Part shown: positions 13,495-14,414 of the stretch, in pieces | Numbering within the stretch: position 1 is the stretch's first letter | How the letters are laid out: the number at the start of each line of letters is the position of its first letter | From: Gammaproteobacteria bacterium | GTDB lineage: Bacteria; Pseudomonadota; Gammaproteobacteria; Chromatiales; Chromatiaceae | Assembly (NCBI GenBank): GCA_015231665.1 | Contig: JADGBD010000026.1 | Span: 1 to 14,414, forward strand | Direction of reading: 5' to 3' | DNA length: 14,414 nt | Notes under the pieces: model-generated | The model's database searches: none | Seen by the model: the letters and a program-made list of their open reading frames with translations, nothing else | Told to the model about the DNA's origin: nothing | Program-made: the position numbers and the translations under genes

Positions 13495-14414
13495 ATGCCC
13501 CATAACCACCACGACACCGGCTACAAGGAGCTCTTCAGCCACCCGGAGTTCGTTCAGCAGCTGATCGAAGGCTTCGCCCCGCCCGAAATCGCGCAGATGA
13601 TGGACTTCAGCACCCTGGAAAACCACAGCGGCAACTACGTCACCCCGTTGTTTCAGGAGAAGTTCGAAGATCGGGTGTGGTCGGTACAGGTCAACTGGAA
13701 CGGCCTGCGCGTGGAGGTCTTTCTCTACCTGCTGCTGGAATTTCAGTCCACCGTCGTCTACCCCATGGCCCTGCGCCTGATGCACTACCTGGTCTGCTTC
13801 TACGACCACCTGCTCAAGAGCAAAAAGGCCAACCTGAAGCGCGGCCTGCCGCCGGTGTTGCCCATCGTCCTCTACAACGGCTCCAAACGCTGGAACGCCA
13901 AAGAAGACATCTACCAGCTGATCCGACCGGAACCACCGCAGTTTCTGCGGGTCTATCAGCCCCATCTGCGCTATTATCTGATCGATGAGGGCCGCTACAC
14001 GGAAGAAGAACTGGCACAGCGTAGAAGCCCGCTCAGCGGCGTCTTCGGCATCGAGAATGCCGCCGCCGACATCGATGCCCTGCAACGGGCAGTGGACCGC
14101 ATCGTTGCCCTGATCCAAGCGGACCCGAACAAACAGCGCATGGACGAAATACTCACCCGCTGGATCAAGCGCCACTTGTATCACTTGGACGCGCAAATCA
14201 ACCTGGACCAACTCAACAGCCTGACGGAGAACAAAGACATGCTGGCAGAGAATCTTGAGACCTTGAGGGAAAACCTGATCAACCAAGGAGTACAAGCTGG
14301 GATGGAAAAGGGCCGCATGGAGGGCCGCATGGAAGGCACGAACGAGGCAAAACGCGAAACCGCCCGCAACCTGATCAGACTGGGCGTGCTCACCGATGCA
14401 CAGATCGCCGAGGC
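13495..14414 (+). CDS. Rpn family recombination-promoting nuclease/putative transposase (partial)
   Basis: The gene runs off the right edge; 306 full codons are visible, probably nearly all of it. The first part is a PD-(D/E)XK nuclease domain of the Rpn/transposase_31 type: HDTGYKELFSHPEFVQQLI at the start with D7 as candidate catalytic acid, then VEVFLYLLLEFQST with E82-x-Q84 (Gln in place of the usual Lys, as is normal in this family), MALRLMHYLVCFYDHLL, and LPPVLPIVLYNG. The C-terminal part is helical and contains GRMEGRMEG and the closing LIRLGVLTDAQIAEA typical of these proteins. E. coli RpnA cuts DNA and promotes RecA-independent recombination; in most genomes these genes are scattered, many-copy and of unclear role. 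It starts 11 bases after the M48 gene with no good Shine-Dalgarno sequence, so it may be read through from upstream. No terminal repeats are visible. Confidence 0.9.
   Translation, partial: MPHNHHDTGYKELFSHPEFVQQLIEGFAPPEIAQMMDFSTLENHSGNYVTPLFQEKFEDRVWSVQVNWNGLRVEVFLYLLLEFQSTVVYPMALRLMHYLVCFYDHLLKSKKANLKRGLPPVLPIVLYNGSKRWNAKEDIYQLIRPEPPQFLRVYQPHLRYYLIDEGRYTEEELAQRRSPLSGVFGIENAAADIDALQRAVDRIVALIQADPNKQRMDEILTRWIKRHLYHLDAQINLDQLNSLTENKDMLAENLETLRENLINQGVQAGMEKGRMEGRMEGTNEAKRETARNLIRLGVLTDAQIAE

Noticed and set aside
13480..14295. A 271-codon minus-strand open frame
   Set aside because: It is antisense to the Rpn gene, which shows family motifs throughout.

Overview
This window looks like ordinary chromosomal DNA of a motile, high-GC gammaproteobacterium. 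The evidence is a sodium-type PomAB flagellar stator, PepN, a GrxC-type glutaredoxin, Hsp15, a bacterial leucyltransferase (Bpt), and REP-type hairpins of a kind common in this class. Proteins and repeats seem closest to those of sulfur-oxidising or purple sulfur bacteria (Chromatiales-like), but that is an impression and not a placement. No tRNA, rRNA, CRISPR array, prophage or insertion sequence was seen.

Layout. Bases 1-5547 are all read leftwards: the start of a secreted, possibly FecR-like protein (cut by the window edge); a stator operon pomA-pomB-pilZ with a 3-base gap and a 4-base overlap; and pepN upstream of it. Bases 5548-6005 hold no gene, but carry the pepN promoter, a roughly 270-base nested palindromic element and a good promoter for grxC. 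From 6006 onwards everything is read rightwards: grxC; a gap with two inverted REP-like hairpins (REPIN-like); hslR coupled to a small cysteine-rich protein of unknown function; a 186-base gap with short direct repeats and a candidate promoter; then a tight row of four genes. These are a 1312-residue multidomain c-di-GMP enzyme (periplasmic solute-binding domain, membrane helix, three PAS, GGDEF, EAL and a C-terminal zinc-binding CZB domain), bpt, an M48 membrane protease, and an Rpn/PD-(D/E)XK nuclease-transposase gene cut by the right edge.

How the genes fit together. Two parts concern c-di-GMP and motility: a PilZ protein co-transcribed with the stator genes, and a large GGDEF-EAL protein with intact cyclase, inhibitory-site and phosphodiesterase residues. 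A simple model is that the sensor changes c-di-GMP and the PilZ protein passes this to the PomAB stator; this is inference from motifs and gene order. The other genes serve protein turnover (PepN, Bpt, M48 protease), translation rescue (Hsp15) and thiol redox (glutaredoxin).

The least explained items are the nested palindromic element, a related repeat upstream of pomA, the helix-inserted PilZ protein, the cysteine-rich small protein and the solute-binding-to-CZB architecture. I see no clear new multi-gene system.
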